Shown here: one piece after another, positions 7,319-13,752 of the stretch
Position numbering within the stretch: the stretch's first letter is position 1
Layout of the letters: each line of letters starts with the position of its first letter
NCBI GenBank assembly: GCA_009776905.1
Contig: WRMX01000062.1
Location: forward strand, 1-16,986
Origin: Oscillospiraceae bacterium
GTDB taxonomy: Bacteria; Bacillota; Clostridia; Oscillospirales; Oscillospiraceae
DNA length: 16,986 nt
Reading direction: 5' to 3'
Program-made: the position numbers and the translations under genes
Notes under the pieces: generated by a model
Told to the model about the DNA's origin: nothing
Seen by the model: only the letters and a program-made list of their open reading frames with translations
The model's database searches: none

Positions 7319-8479
7319 TTGAGAATCGAGATGTTGGGCGGTTTCATGATCGAATATGACGGAAACCGTATTACCGAGCAAGTTAAAAGATCCTCAAAGG
7401 TCTGGAAACTCATCCAATACCTTGTGGTGCATAGGGACAAAATTGTGTCGCAGGAGGAACTGGTCGACGCGTTTTGCAACGATGAGGTCGTGAGTAATCC
7501 GGGCAGCACCGTGCGCACGATGATATACCGCGCGCGCACTGCCCTTGCGGATTGCGGGATGCCATGCGCCGATGACGTCATACTATCCGGCAATGGCGGG
7601 TATAGATGGAACAACTCCCTGGAATGCACGGTAGATGTCGAGGAATTTGCCGACTTGGTAAAAAAAATCAGCCTTGTTGATTCACGCGATGAGAAATACG
7701 CGCTAATCAAACAGGCGACTGATTTGTATCATGGCGATTTTTTGCCGAATTCTTCTGATGAGATGTGGGTAATGCCGCTGGAGCGGTGGTATCGCACGGC
7801 GTTCATCAACAGCGTGCACGAGGCGCTGAGCATTCTTGCGGAAGACGGCCGTCATGCGGAGGTTGAAGAGCTCTGTTCAAAGGCCCTCCGCACAGACCCT
7901 TTCGATGAAAGGGTGTTGGAATATCATCTCCGCGCCATGCTCGCTCAGGGCAAGTACATGGAAGCCATGGACGAGTATAGGAAGATGGAGGCGATGTTTT
8001 ATGACGTGCTCGGTGTCACGTTTTCCGACAGCTTGCGCTCGTTATATCCGCAGCTCCAACGTCCGGAATCGCATGAAGGGGCGCCTTTGGAGAATGTGCT
8101 CGGCGAATGGCTGGAAGGCGCTAACTTCCCGGGCGCTTTTTATTGCGATGTAAGCGTTTTTAAGACTGTCTATCAGATTGAAGCGCGTTCTGCCGTCCGT
8201 TCCGGGCGAACTGCCTATATCGTCAGATTCGAGACCAAGCAGAAATCGGGGGAAAAGGATGGGGGAGTGATGAAGCAGCTCAGCCAAGTGATCCCCTTAT
8301 GCTTGCGAAAGGGCGATTTATTCACGCGGGCGAGTCCCAGCCAGTATATGTTGATGTTGAATAGTTTGACATATGAGAATTGCATGATGCTGGCGAGCAG
8401 GATACTGAATTCGCTGGATGCCAAATATCAATCGAAAGTGGCTGAGACTTCGATCAGGCCTGTCAGGCCGATTATATAA
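7319..8479 (+). CDS. BTAD/SARP-like transcriptional regulator with unusual C-terminal domain
   Basis: This is a 386-residue soluble regulator. Residues 1-100 form an OmpR-type winged helix (RIEMLGGFMIEYDG..., VWKLIQYLVVHRDKIVSQEELVDAF, STVRTMIYRARTAL, GYRWN). Residues about 107-245 form a bacterial transcriptional activator (BTAD) helical repeat domain with the usual VDVEEF, LYHGDFLP and ERVLEYHLRAMLAQGKYMEAMDEY blocks. Residues about 270-370 look like a degenerate nucleotide-cyclase/GGDEF fold (FYCDVSVFKTVYQIEAR, then LRKGDLFTRASPSQYMLML where a GGDEF motif would sit). The start is TTG at 7319, 6 nt after a perfect AGGAGG (7307-7312); the ATG at 7331 is too far from it. It follows the Re-citrate-synthase-like gene on the same strand. 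Its targets and ligand are unknown. Its stop overlaps that of the convergent pncC by 8 nt. Confidence 0.88.
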   Translation: MRIEMLGGFMIEYDGNRITEQVKRSSKVWKLIQYLVVHRDKIVSQEELVDAFCNDEVVSNPGSTVRTMIYRARTALADCGMPCADDVILSGNGGYRWNNSLECTVDVEEFADLVKKISLVDSRDEKYALIKQATDLYHGDFLPNSSDEMWVMPLERWYRTAFINSVHEALSILAEDGRHAEVEELCSKALRTDPFDERVLEYHLRAMLAQGKYMEAMDEYRKMEAMFYDVLGVTFSDSLRSLYPQLQRPESHEGAPLENVLGEWLEGANFPGAFYCDVSVFKTVYQIEARSAVRSGRTAYIVRFETKQKSGEKDGGVMKQLSQVIPLCLRKGDLFTRASPSQYMLMLNSLTYENCMMLASRILNSLDAKYQSKVAETSIRPVRPII

Positions 8480-9083
8480 GCATCGTTTCGATTATCAATT
8501 CCAGGGCTACGGAAACAGATTTGCTGCGGATTTCGTCGCGGCTGCCGGTCAGATTGAGAACGCTGCAGGTTTCGATCCCATCTGCAGCGAACGCGATGAA
8601 GACCGTGCCCGGCGCCAAACCTGATTCGTCGCTTTCAGGCCCCGCGATGCCTGTCGTTCCGATGCCGATGTCCGTGCCGAGCTTTTTGCGCGCGCCGTCA
8701 GCCATTGCGATTGCAACGTCTTTGCTGACTGCGCCTTTTTTGTTTATTAGCGCTGCATCGATGCCGAGCAGCGCTGTTTTTGCGTGGTTGCTATATGCGA
8801 CGACGCCGCCCGCAAATGCTTTTGAAGCGCCGGGCGTGTCCGTGAGCTGCTTTGCGAGAAGGCCGCCCGTGCATGATTCTGCGGTGGCTATCGTGAGGTT
8901 TTGTTTTATAAGGCGCTCGATTGCCGCTGCGGGCGTTGGTACGATTGCCGCTGCGGGGGTTGGCTCGATTGCCGCTGCGGGGGTTGGCTCGATTGCCATA
9001 GCCGGGTCAGCGGGGTCCGTGGGTGTTGGCGCAGTTGTGGCTGAGGACTCCAGCGCGGCAGGAGGCATTGTTGTATTGTTCAT
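8472..9083 (-). CDS. pncC: PncC/CinA C-terminal family nicotinamide-nucleotide amidohydrolase with repeat extension
   Basis: The core (about residues 56-203) is a stand-alone CinA C-terminal domain, which deamidates nicotinamide mononucleotide to nicotinate mononucleotide in the pyridine nucleotide salvage cycle. TIATAESCTGGLLAKQL (64-80) holds the likely catalytic Ser70. GGVVAYSNHAK (92-102) supplies the conserved Tyr and Lys, and GAVS and IGTTGIAGP follow. Before it lies a roughly 55-residue Ala/Pro/Thr-rich extension, including three tandem copies of an eight-residue I-E/V-P-T-P-A-A-A unit that most family members lack. The ATG at 9083 has AAAGGA 6 nt upstream (9090-9095), inside the end of thiI and 3 nt beyond its stop codon, so the two genes are one operon. 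A start nearer the core cannot be excluded, but no internal ribosome site was seen. Confidence 0.9.
   Translation of the reverse strand: MNNTTMPPAALESSATTAPTPTDPADPAMAIEPTPAAAIEPTPAAAIVPTPAAAIERLIKQNLTIATAESCTGGLLAKQLTDTPGASKAFAGGVVAYSNHAKTALLGIDAALINKKGAVSKDVAIAMADGARKKLGTDIGIGTTGIAGPESDESGLAPGTVFIAFAADGIETCSVLNLTGSRDEIRSKSVSVALELIIETMLI
8918..9003. repeat. 24-bp tandem repeat within pncC
   Basis: There are three consecutive 24-bp units, 8918-8941, 8942-8965 and 8966-8989, with a partial fourth to about 9003. Units 2 and 3 are identical and unit 1 differs at three positions. The period is a multiple of three, so copy-number change would keep the frame and alter only the linker length. Confidence 0.9.
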
Positions 9084-9086
9084 GAT

Positions 9087-10244
9087 TTATCCTTTCGAGG
9101 TGGCGGCGACGGCTTCATCGACCAGCGCTGCGACATCAAGCGCCGCTTCCGCTTCGACGACATCCGCGATGCGAGGCTTTGTCCTCGGGCGGCGCGGCGT
9201 GAAAACCGTGCAACAGTCCTCGTATGGCAATATTGACGTCTCGTATGTACCAATCTCACGAGCGCGATCGACGATCTCTTTTTTATCAAACGCAATGACA
9301 GGGCGCAGGACGGGCAGCGATATGCATTGCTGCGTCACGGCGAGCGCTTCGGGCGTCTGGCTGGCCACCTGGCCAAGGTTTTCACCCGTGATGAGGGCCG
9401 TGCAGCCGTTATAGACGGCGATTTTTTCCGATATGCGCATCATGAACCTGCGAGTGATTATCGTGGAAAGGCTCTCGGGGCATTTCCTGGCGATTTCTTC
9501 TTGTATATGGGTGAACGGGACGACTTCAACCATCAGTTTCCCGCAATATGTGCCGAGTATTTCCGCCAGTGTCAGGACTTTTTGTTTTGCCAGCTCTGAG
9601 GTATATGGAAATGAGAAAAAATGGATCGGGATGACCTTGACGCCGCGCTTCGCCATCATATGTATTGCTACCGGGCTGTCGATGCCGCCGGATATCAAAG
9701 CGGCCATGCGCCCTCCTGTCCCTAAGGGCAGTCCGCCGGCGGCTGTTGATGCAGGCCCGTGTACATAGGCCGCAAGGTCGCGAATTTCGACATTCACAAT
9801 TATTTCCGGAGTCTGCATGTCCGGTTTCAGATGGGGGAATGCTTCATGCAGCAGACCGCCGACATATTGCGAAAGCTCTATGGAGCTCATAGGGAAGCGT
9901 TTGTCTGCGCGTTTGGATTCAACTTTAAATGACCGCGCGCTTTCCAGCCGGTCTCCGAGATATTCGACCGCGGCAGCAATGATCGCATCTTTGTCCTTTT
10001 CGCAGGCAACGGCTCGAGCGATTGTGTTCACTCCGAATACTGTCTTTGCCGCGTCAAAGGCGGCATCCATGGCGCACGCCCCCTCCGGTTCCGCATATAT
10101 CGTTGACTGCATGCTGTATATTTTGAATTTGCCATACGGCTGCAGCCGTCGCTTGATGTTTGAGATGAGTTTATCTTCAAACTCGCGCCGGTTGAGCCCT
10201 TTCAGTATTATCTCGCCTTGTTTTAATAAAATTATATCATCCAA
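9087..10244 (-). CDS. thiI: tRNA sulfurtransferase / thiamine sulfur transfer protein ThiI (short form)
   Basis: This is a 385-residue ThiI. It adenylates uridine 8 of tRNA and transfers sulfur to give 4-thiouridine, and may also serve thiamine thiazole synthesis. An N-terminal ferredoxin-like and THUMP region (about 1-165, with RSFKVESKRADKRFP) precedes the PP-loop ATPase with SGGIDS (185-190) and PIHFFSFPYTSELAKQKV. The C-terminal part has TGENLGQVASQTPEAL and YEDCCTVFTPRRPRTKP, which bears paired cysteines. The rhodanese domain of enterobacterial ThiI is absent, as is usual in Bacillota. The start is TTG at 10242-10244 with GGTGAT five nt upstream. The nearest upstream ATG (10251) is out of frame and hits a stop after four codons. 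It is co-transcribed with pncC. Confidence 0.95.
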   Translation of the reverse strand: MDDIILLKQGEIILKGLNRREFEDKLISNIKRRLQPYGKFKIYSMQSTIYAEPEGACAMDAAFDAAKTVFGVNTIARAVACEKDKDAIIAAAVEYLGDRLESARSFKVESKRADKRFPMSSIELSQYVGGLLHEAFPHLKPDMQTPEIIVNVEIRDLAAYVHGPASTAAGGLPLGTGGRMAALISGGIDSPVAIHMMAKRGVKVIPIHFFSFPYTSELAKQKVLTLAEILGTYCGKLMVEVVPFTHIQEEIARKCPESLSTIITRRFMMRISEKIAVYNGCTALITGENLGQVASQTPEALAVTQQCISLPVLRPVIAFDKKEIVDRAREIGTYETSILPYEDCCTVFTPRRPRTKPRIADVVEAEAALDVAALVDEAVAATSKG

Positions 10245-10263
10245 AAAGCATCACCCGGTAAAT

Positions 10264-10292
10264 ATTTTAGGCCCCGGACCCTCACATGTCAA
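10264..10292 (-). promoter_or_regulatory. Promoter of thiI-pncC
   Basis: A consensus -35 TTGACA (10287-10292) and -10 TAAAAT (10264-10269) are 17 nt apart on the minus strand. The predicted start near 10257 leaves a very short leader carrying the GGTGAT ribosome site. Confidence 0.7.
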
Positions 10293-10325
10293 TTTATACG
10301 TCAATTTTATACGTCAATTTTATAT
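10288..10325. repeat. Three 12-13-bp tandem repeats upstream of thiI, running into the comM stop
   Basis: GTCAATTTATAC (10288-10299), GTCAATTTTATAC (10300-10312) and GTCAATTTTATAT (10313-10325) are contiguous. Read on the minus strand each unit starts with TTGAC, so the array is a stack of -35-like boxes. The innermost is the thiI -35. The outermost unit includes the comM stop codon. Confidence 0.85.
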
Positions 10326-11831
10326 CAGCATATTCATCCTATATTGAATCGCTTCGGCAAGATGCATGGGAGCGAGGTCCTCGCTACCGGACAAATCCGC
10401 TATCGTCCTCGCTACGCGCAATGTGCGGTCATATGATCGCGCGGTCATCCCCAATCGTAAAAATGCGTCCCGCATCAGCTTCTCGCACTCCGGCGATAGC
10501 GCGCAATACTCATTAAGCTGCTGCGCACCGATATATGCGTTGCTCCTCATGCCCGTCCCGGCATACCTGCGCCTTTGCAGATCACGAGCGGCATTGACGC
10601 GCGCGCGTATCGTCGCCGACGGCTCGGAGCGCTGTTTGTCTCGTAGCGTATCATATTCGAGCGACGGGGTCTCGATAAAAAGATCGACCCTGTCCAGCAA
10701 TGGCCCTGACAAACGCTCGTGGTATCGCCTGATCGAATCGCCGGAGCAGATGCATCTGCCGGAGCGATGGCCGTGCCAACCGCATTTACAAGGGTTCATT
10801 GCGCATACGAGCATGAACCTGCTGGGGTATGTGGCGGAAGACGAGGCGCGCGAGATCGTGACGCAGCCGTCTTCAAGCGGTTGCCTCAATGATTCGAGGA
10901 CCACTCTGTTGAATTCGGGCATCTCATCGAGGAAAAGGACTCCGTTGTGCGCGAGCGATATCTCGCCCGGCCGTGGGTTGGACGTCCCGCCGGCGATAGC
11001 AGGAGCGGAGACGGTGTGGTGCGGGCTGCGGAACGGCCTCGTCGAGACTATCGGCTGGTCGCGGCTTGTGAGCCCCGCAACAGAATGGATTTCTGTTGTT
11101 TCCAGCATCTCTTCATGGCTCATGTCCGGGAGGATGGAGGGCAAGCGTTTCGCAAGCATGCTTTTACCGGCTCCGGGCGGGCCGATGAGCAGGATGTTGT
11201 GGCCTCCGGCAGCAGCCACTTCGAGAGCCCGCTTGACGTTTTCCTGTCCCTTTACATCGGCAAAATCATACAAAGGGACGAGGTCGGGCTTTGGTTCACG
11301 AGCGATGGCAGGCTCTATCCGCTTAATCCCGCTGATGTGGTCGAGCAGCGCGGTGACGTGCGCGACGGGATAAACTGTGACGCCTGAAGCATATGCAGCT
11401 TCCTCTGCGTTGTCCGCGGGCACGAAAAGCTCTTTGATGCCCATTCGTTCAGCGCACAGGGCCATTGGCAGGGCTCCGGCGACATGGCGCAGTTCGCCTG
11501 ATAGGGACAGTTCACCAAAAAATGCGGAGTCTTTTGAAAGCTGAGTGATGTTTCCGGAAGCCACCAGAATGCCGAGCATGACGGGCAGATCATAGACCGT
11601 GCCTGCTTTTCGTGTGTCCGCGGGGGCGAGGTTGACGGTGATGCGGCTGACGGGAAAGGTCATGCCGCAGGTTTTTATGGCGGCGCGGACACGTTCGCGG
11701 GCTTCTTTGACGGCGATGTCCGGCAGCCCAACGATGTCAAAAGAGGGCAGGCCGGAGGACAGATAGCACTCGACGGATATTTCGTATCCGCTGATTCCTC
11801 CCAATCCCATCGACCTGACTTTTGACACCAT
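10320..11831 (-). CDS. comM: ComM/YifB family Mg-chelatase-like AAA+ ATPase
   Basis: This 503-residue protein belongs to the ComM (YifB) family; characterised members are hexameric helicases aiding branch migration during natural transformation. The N-terminal domain (about 1-170) shows SFDIVGLPDIAVKEARERVRAAI and ITVNLAPADTRKAGTVYDLP. The AAA+ domain has Walker A GPPGAGKS (217-224), Walker B VLFLDEM (298-304) and HHTVSAPAIAGG. A cysteine motif NPCKCGWHGHRSGRCICSG (C348, C350, C360, C362) is family-typical and probably binds metal. The ATG at 11831 was preferred over an in-frame upstream start at 11867 because GAGGA sits about 7 nt before it and the family begins near this Met. No consensus promoter was found directly upstream, so read-through from the toxin promoter is possible. 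Its role in this organism is inferred. Confidence 0.94.
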   Translation of the reverse strand: MVSKVRSMGLGGISGYEISVECYLSSGLPSFDIVGLPDIAVKEARERVRAAIKTCGMTFPVSRITVNLAPADTRKAGTVYDLPVMLGILVASGNITQLSKDSAFFGELSLSGELRHVAGALPMALCAERMGIKELFVPADNAEEAAYASGVTVYPVAHVTALLDHISGIKRIEPAIAREPKPDLVPLYDFADVKGQENVKRALEVAAAGGHNILLIGPPGAGKSMLAKRLPSILPDMSHEEMLETTEIHSVAGLTSRDQPIVSTRPFRSPHHTVSAPAIAGGTSNPRPGEISLAHNGVLFLDEMPEFNRVVLESLRQPLEDGCVTISRASSSATYPSRFMLVCAMNPCKCGWHGHRSGRCICSGDSIRRYHERLSGPLLDRVDLFIETPSLEYDTLRDKQRSEPSATIRARVNAARDLQRRRYAGTGMRSNAYIGAQQLNEYCALSPECEKLMRDAFLRLGMTARSYDRTLRVARTIADLSGSEDLAPMHLAEAIQYRMNMLI

Positions 11832-11860
11832 ATATTTTCCTCTTTCTCCTCCGGAAGGTA

Positions 11861-11889
11861 TTGACAACCGGAGCGATATCTGTTATTGT
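11861..11889 (+). promoter_or_regulatory. Promoter of the antisense antitoxin RNA
   Basis: A perfect -35 TTGACA (11861-11866) and -10 TATTGT (11884-11889) are 17 nt apart, pointing at the 3' end of the toxin gene. The start is expected near 11896. The -35 lies within an inverted repeat CTCCGG (11849-11854) / CCGGAG (11868-11873). Confidence 0.72.
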
Positions 11890-11895
11890 GCAAGC

Positions 11896-11993
11896 AAAGA
11901 GGCGGCTCCATTGCGAAGGGCGGTCGCCCCCTGAATCGATTTGTAGTCGAGGGAGGTGCCGCGCCTGCACTCTGGGTGCGGTTACTTCTTTTT
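11896..11993 (+). ncRNA. Predicted antisense antitoxin RNA (RatA/type I-like)
   Basis: An RNA of about 98 nt is expected from the consensus promoter at 11861-11889 to the terminator at 11964-11993. It is complementary to the whole 3' untranslated region of the toxin mRNA and to its last dozen coding bases. It should form a duplex with the toxin transcript and block translation or trigger decay, as in TxpA/RatA and related loci. Both ends are inferred from promoter and terminator signals; no conserved RNA family could be checked. Confidence 0.65.
11964..11993 (+). terminator. Intrinsic terminator of the antitoxin RNA
   Basis: The hairpin C-T-G-C-A-C / G-T-G-C-G-G (stem 11965-11970 with 11976-11981, loop TCTGG) is followed by TTACTTCTTTTT. 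The short stem contains one G-T pair, so it is of moderate strength. Confidence 0.55.
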
Positions 11994-12065
11994 GGTAAGT
12001 GAGACTACCAAATTGATCACCGCAATGATTAGCATCAGCAATGCAAAGATTTCTAATGCAGTCAT
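11982..12065 (-). CDS. Small hydrophobic type I toxin (holin-like toxin, TxpA/Fst-type)
   Basis: This 27-residue peptide begins MTALEIFALLML, continues through one hydrophobic membrane-spanning helix (about residues 4-23) and ends in a lysine tail KKK. That is the size and plan of the putative holin-like toxins (TxpA/BsrG/Fst group), which insert into the cytoplasmic membrane. The ATG at 12063-12065 is preceded by GGAGGTGATC, a near-perfect anti-16S match with its GGAGGTG core at 12072-12078, giving very strong potential initiation. It has its own consensus promoter (12119-12147) and a convergent antisense RNA over its 3' end. Family membership rests on architecture rather than a database match. 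A benign small membrane peptide is the alternative, but the antisense arrangement argues against it. Confidence 0.8.
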   Translation of the reverse strand: MTALEIFALLMLIIAVINLVVSLTKKK

Positions 12066-12118
12066 TATGATCACCTCCGATATGGGGGCAACCGGACCGC
12101 CTCTATGTTTACTTCTTA

Positions 12119-12147
12119 ATAATATCGCGCGCGCGCGTTGCTGTCAA
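12119..12147 (-). promoter_or_regulatory. Promoter of the toxin mRNA
   Basis: A perfect -35 TTGACA (12142-12147) and -10 TATTAT (12119-12124) lie on the minus strand with a 17-nt spacer that is largely alternating CG. The start is expected near 12112, about 47 nt before the toxin ATG. Confidence 0.78.
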
Positions 12148-12193
12148 CGCACGTTGTTATCATCGTTTTGGCGCTCCGATTCAGCAATTCATG

Positions 12194-12236
12194 TTATGGC
12201 CGAGATTACACATTGTATGTATAATCCCGGTCATAA
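12194..12236. repeat. 20-bp inverted repeat with 3-nt loop (terminator or binding site)
   Basis: The left arm 12194-12213 (TTATGGCCGAGATTACACAT) pairs with 12217-12236. The three non-Watson-Crick positions are one G-T in the plus sense and two that become G-U in minus-strand RNA. It lies between the SLH gene and the toxin promoter. A T-rich stretch follows on the plus side (from about 12241) after a gap, and no U-run follows on the minus side, so terminator function for the SLH gene is uncertain. The remaining stretch 12237-12378 holds nothing recognised beyond a short palindrome TCGGCGCCGA at 12289-12298. Confidence 0.6.
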
Positions 12237-12378
12237 TTGTGGTTTATTTTTGTTTTGTTATGCTGAATATACAAGGCATTGTTAAATTTCGGCGCCGATA
12301 TCAGAGATAGAGTTTGTTGCATATAGTATTATTCTTATCAGGTTTGTGTGATAAAAATGTTGATGCAGCGCGTGCGGA

Positions 12379-13632
12379 TTATGCGTCCCAATTATCGAGG
12401 ACAAACTCGTCTGCGCCTGCTTCGAGGAAAGCCTCCAATGTTGCTTCAAAGACTTCCTGCAATCCCACAGCGTCTATATGAGCGGCGATGCATATTATGA
12501 CGCCGTCATTCTCCACGCAAGGGATGCCAACGTATACCGGCTCTTCAAACAGAGCGTTGATAGCATCCAATGTGTCCATGTCGCAAATAATCGCATCGCT
12601 GGCATCCGCTGCAACAATATCAGCGAAGGCTGTCGGATCGATAACATTCAATGCAGCGTTGATGCCAAATTCGGTGAGCAGGCTCGCTTGCATTAATTCG
12701 CCGAAAACGACGAATTTCTTTCCTGCATCGGTCATGATCACAAGGTCGCGATCGGGATATCTGCTGTCGTCAGTTTCTTCCGCGTCAGTATCAGCTTCGT
12801 CGCCCGAACCTCCAAGGGGGGCATCCTTCATGAACGCGCGCCATAAAATGATTGCCGCTTGCGCACGGTTCAATGTGGCATCCGGTCTGATCGTGCCGTC
12901 ATTGAATCCGCCGATCAGGCCGTTTTCAACGGCCAATGCTACATATGCCCTTGCGTCGTCGGCAATCGTATCGGCATCGGAGAATTGGTCCAAACAGGAG
13001 TCGTCGGCTGCTGAAACATCGTAGCCTTTCAGCATAGCCATCGAGACAATAACGTCCTCGCGGAGCGCGGCTTCGTTCGGGTGATAGCTGTCGTCATCGT
13101 AGCCCGGCAGATAGTCTGCGGCTGCATTGATGAAGGGGATGTACCATTGATCTTCCACCGCATCGGTAAAGAGGACGCTGAGGTCGTCTGCGGGGAGGCC
13201 TGCAGCGCCGATCATAATCTTTGCCCATTCGGCGCGCGTCACGTCGTTGTTCGGACGGTATGTCCCATCTTCATATCCATCGATTATTCCTGCTTCGGTA
13301 AGGGCTGTGACCTCCGCATATGCCCAGTGGGTCTCAGGCATGTCGGGGAAAGAGAGGGCGGCGGGCTCTTCGGGTGCCATTATGTCGTTCTCTTCTGTTT
13401 CAGCTTCCTCGGTATCGGCGCCCTCGGTATCAGTTGCTTCGGCATCGGTTTCCTCTGTTCCTGGTACTTCGGCATCGGGATCTTCTGTTCCGGCCTCTTC
13501 TGCTGTTTCCTCTGTTGTTTCCGGTTCGTCCGGCGTTTCTTCATCTGCGAAGGCTATGCCGGTGATTCCTGCCAGGAGCATGATGATTAGCAGGTACGCG
13601 ATCATGCTTTTGATGTGTGTTTTAGTTTTCAT
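12379..13632 (-). CDS. SLH-domain cell-surface protein with C-terminal domain of unknown function
   Basis: This is a 417-residue exported protein. The signal peptide has basic KTKTHIK, a hydrophobic core IAYLLIIMLLAGITGIAF and a likely cut after Ala-Phe-Ala (29). Residues 30-92 are a Glu/Thr/Asp-rich repetitive linker. Three S-layer homology domains follow: about 95-140 (FPDMPETHWAY...GYEDGTYRPNNDVTRAEWA), 155-202 (more diverged, FTDAVEDQWY...REDVIVSMAML) and 217-267 (FSDADTIADDARAY...GGFNDGTIRPDATLNRAQA). Such domains bind secondary cell-wall polymers. A second acidic linker (about 275-296) leads to a roughly 115-residue alpha/beta-looking domain with two to three cysteines that was not recognised. 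The ATG at 13632 has AGGAGG 6 nt upstream; an upstream in-frame Met at 13683 would spoil the signal peptide. It is divergent from nifJ. Confidence 0.92.
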   Translation of the reverse strand: MKTKTHIKSMIAYLLIIMLLAGITGIAFADEETPDEPETTEETAEEAGTEDPDAEVPGTEETDAEATDTEGADTEEAETEENDIMAPEEPAALSFPDMPETHWAYAEVTALTEAGIIDGYEDGTYRPNNDVTRAEWAKIMIGAAGLPADDLSVLFTDAVEDQWYIPFINAAADYLPGYDDDSYHPNEAALREDVIVSMAMLKGYDVSAADDSCLDQFSDADTIADDARAYVALAVENGLIGGFNDGTIRPDATLNRAQAAIILWRAFMKDAPLGGSGDEADTDAEETDDSRYPDRDLVIMTDAGKKFVVFGELMQASLLTEFGINAALNVIDPTAFADIVAADASDAIICDMDTLDAINALFEEPVYVGIPCVENDGVIICIAAHIDAVGLQEVFEATLEAFLEAGADEFVLDNWDA

Positions 13633-13671
13633 TTTTGCCTCCTTAATCTTTGTTTGTTTTCTTCGATGGTG

Positions 13672-13700
13672 ATTATATATCATAATGTGAAAAAGTGCAA
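13672..13700 (-). promoter_or_regulatory. Promoter of the SLH protein gene
   Basis: TTGCAC (13695-13700) and perfect TATAAT (13672-13677) are 17 nt apart on the minus strand, with a start near 13665 and a leader of about 33 nt. Confidence 0.72.
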
Positions 13701-13720
13701 GAAATTGGGGTGTATTATTT

Positions 13721-13752
13721 CAATTGTAAACGTGTAAAATCATTTACAGTTG
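13721..13752. promoter_or_regulatory. Palindromic operator candidate between the SLH gene and nifJ
   Basis: The perfect palindrome TGTAAA-N4-TTTACA (13733-13748) coincides with the nifJ -35 box. A wider one, CAATTGTAAA-N12-TTTACAGTTG (13721-13730 with 13743-13752, one mismatch), shares its right arm. Several TGTGAAA copies lie nearby (about 13686, 13751 and 13785). The site resembles dimeric redox or nucleotide-sensing repressor sites in general form, but no specific regulator was matched. Confidence 0.45.

Larger units (their letters stand above)
11919..12101 (-). promoter_or_regulatory. Long-range 5'/3' pairing elements of the toxin mRNA
   Basis: In the toxin mRNA the 5' leader segments at 12095-12101 and 12084-12089 are complementary to the contiguous 3' segment 11919-11931 (GACCGCC with GGCGGTC, and GGGGGC with GCCCCC, with a 5-nt bulge). 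Separately, the Shine-Dalgarno GGAGGTG (12072-12078) is complementary to CACCTCC in the 3' untranslated region (11952-11958). Together they could hold the full-length mRNA in a closed form with the start site masked, as known for other type I toxins. Confidence 0.55.

Noticed and set aside
8521..9414. Plus-strand open frame of 297 codons
   Set aside because: It crosses the ends of two real minus-strand genes (pncC and thiI) and contains only repetitive Ala/Gly/Ser sequence from the 24-bp repeats.
10366..11373. Long plus-strand open frame (335 codons)
   Set aside because: Shadow of comM; no domain-like sequence, and the minus strand encodes a clear AAA+ protein.
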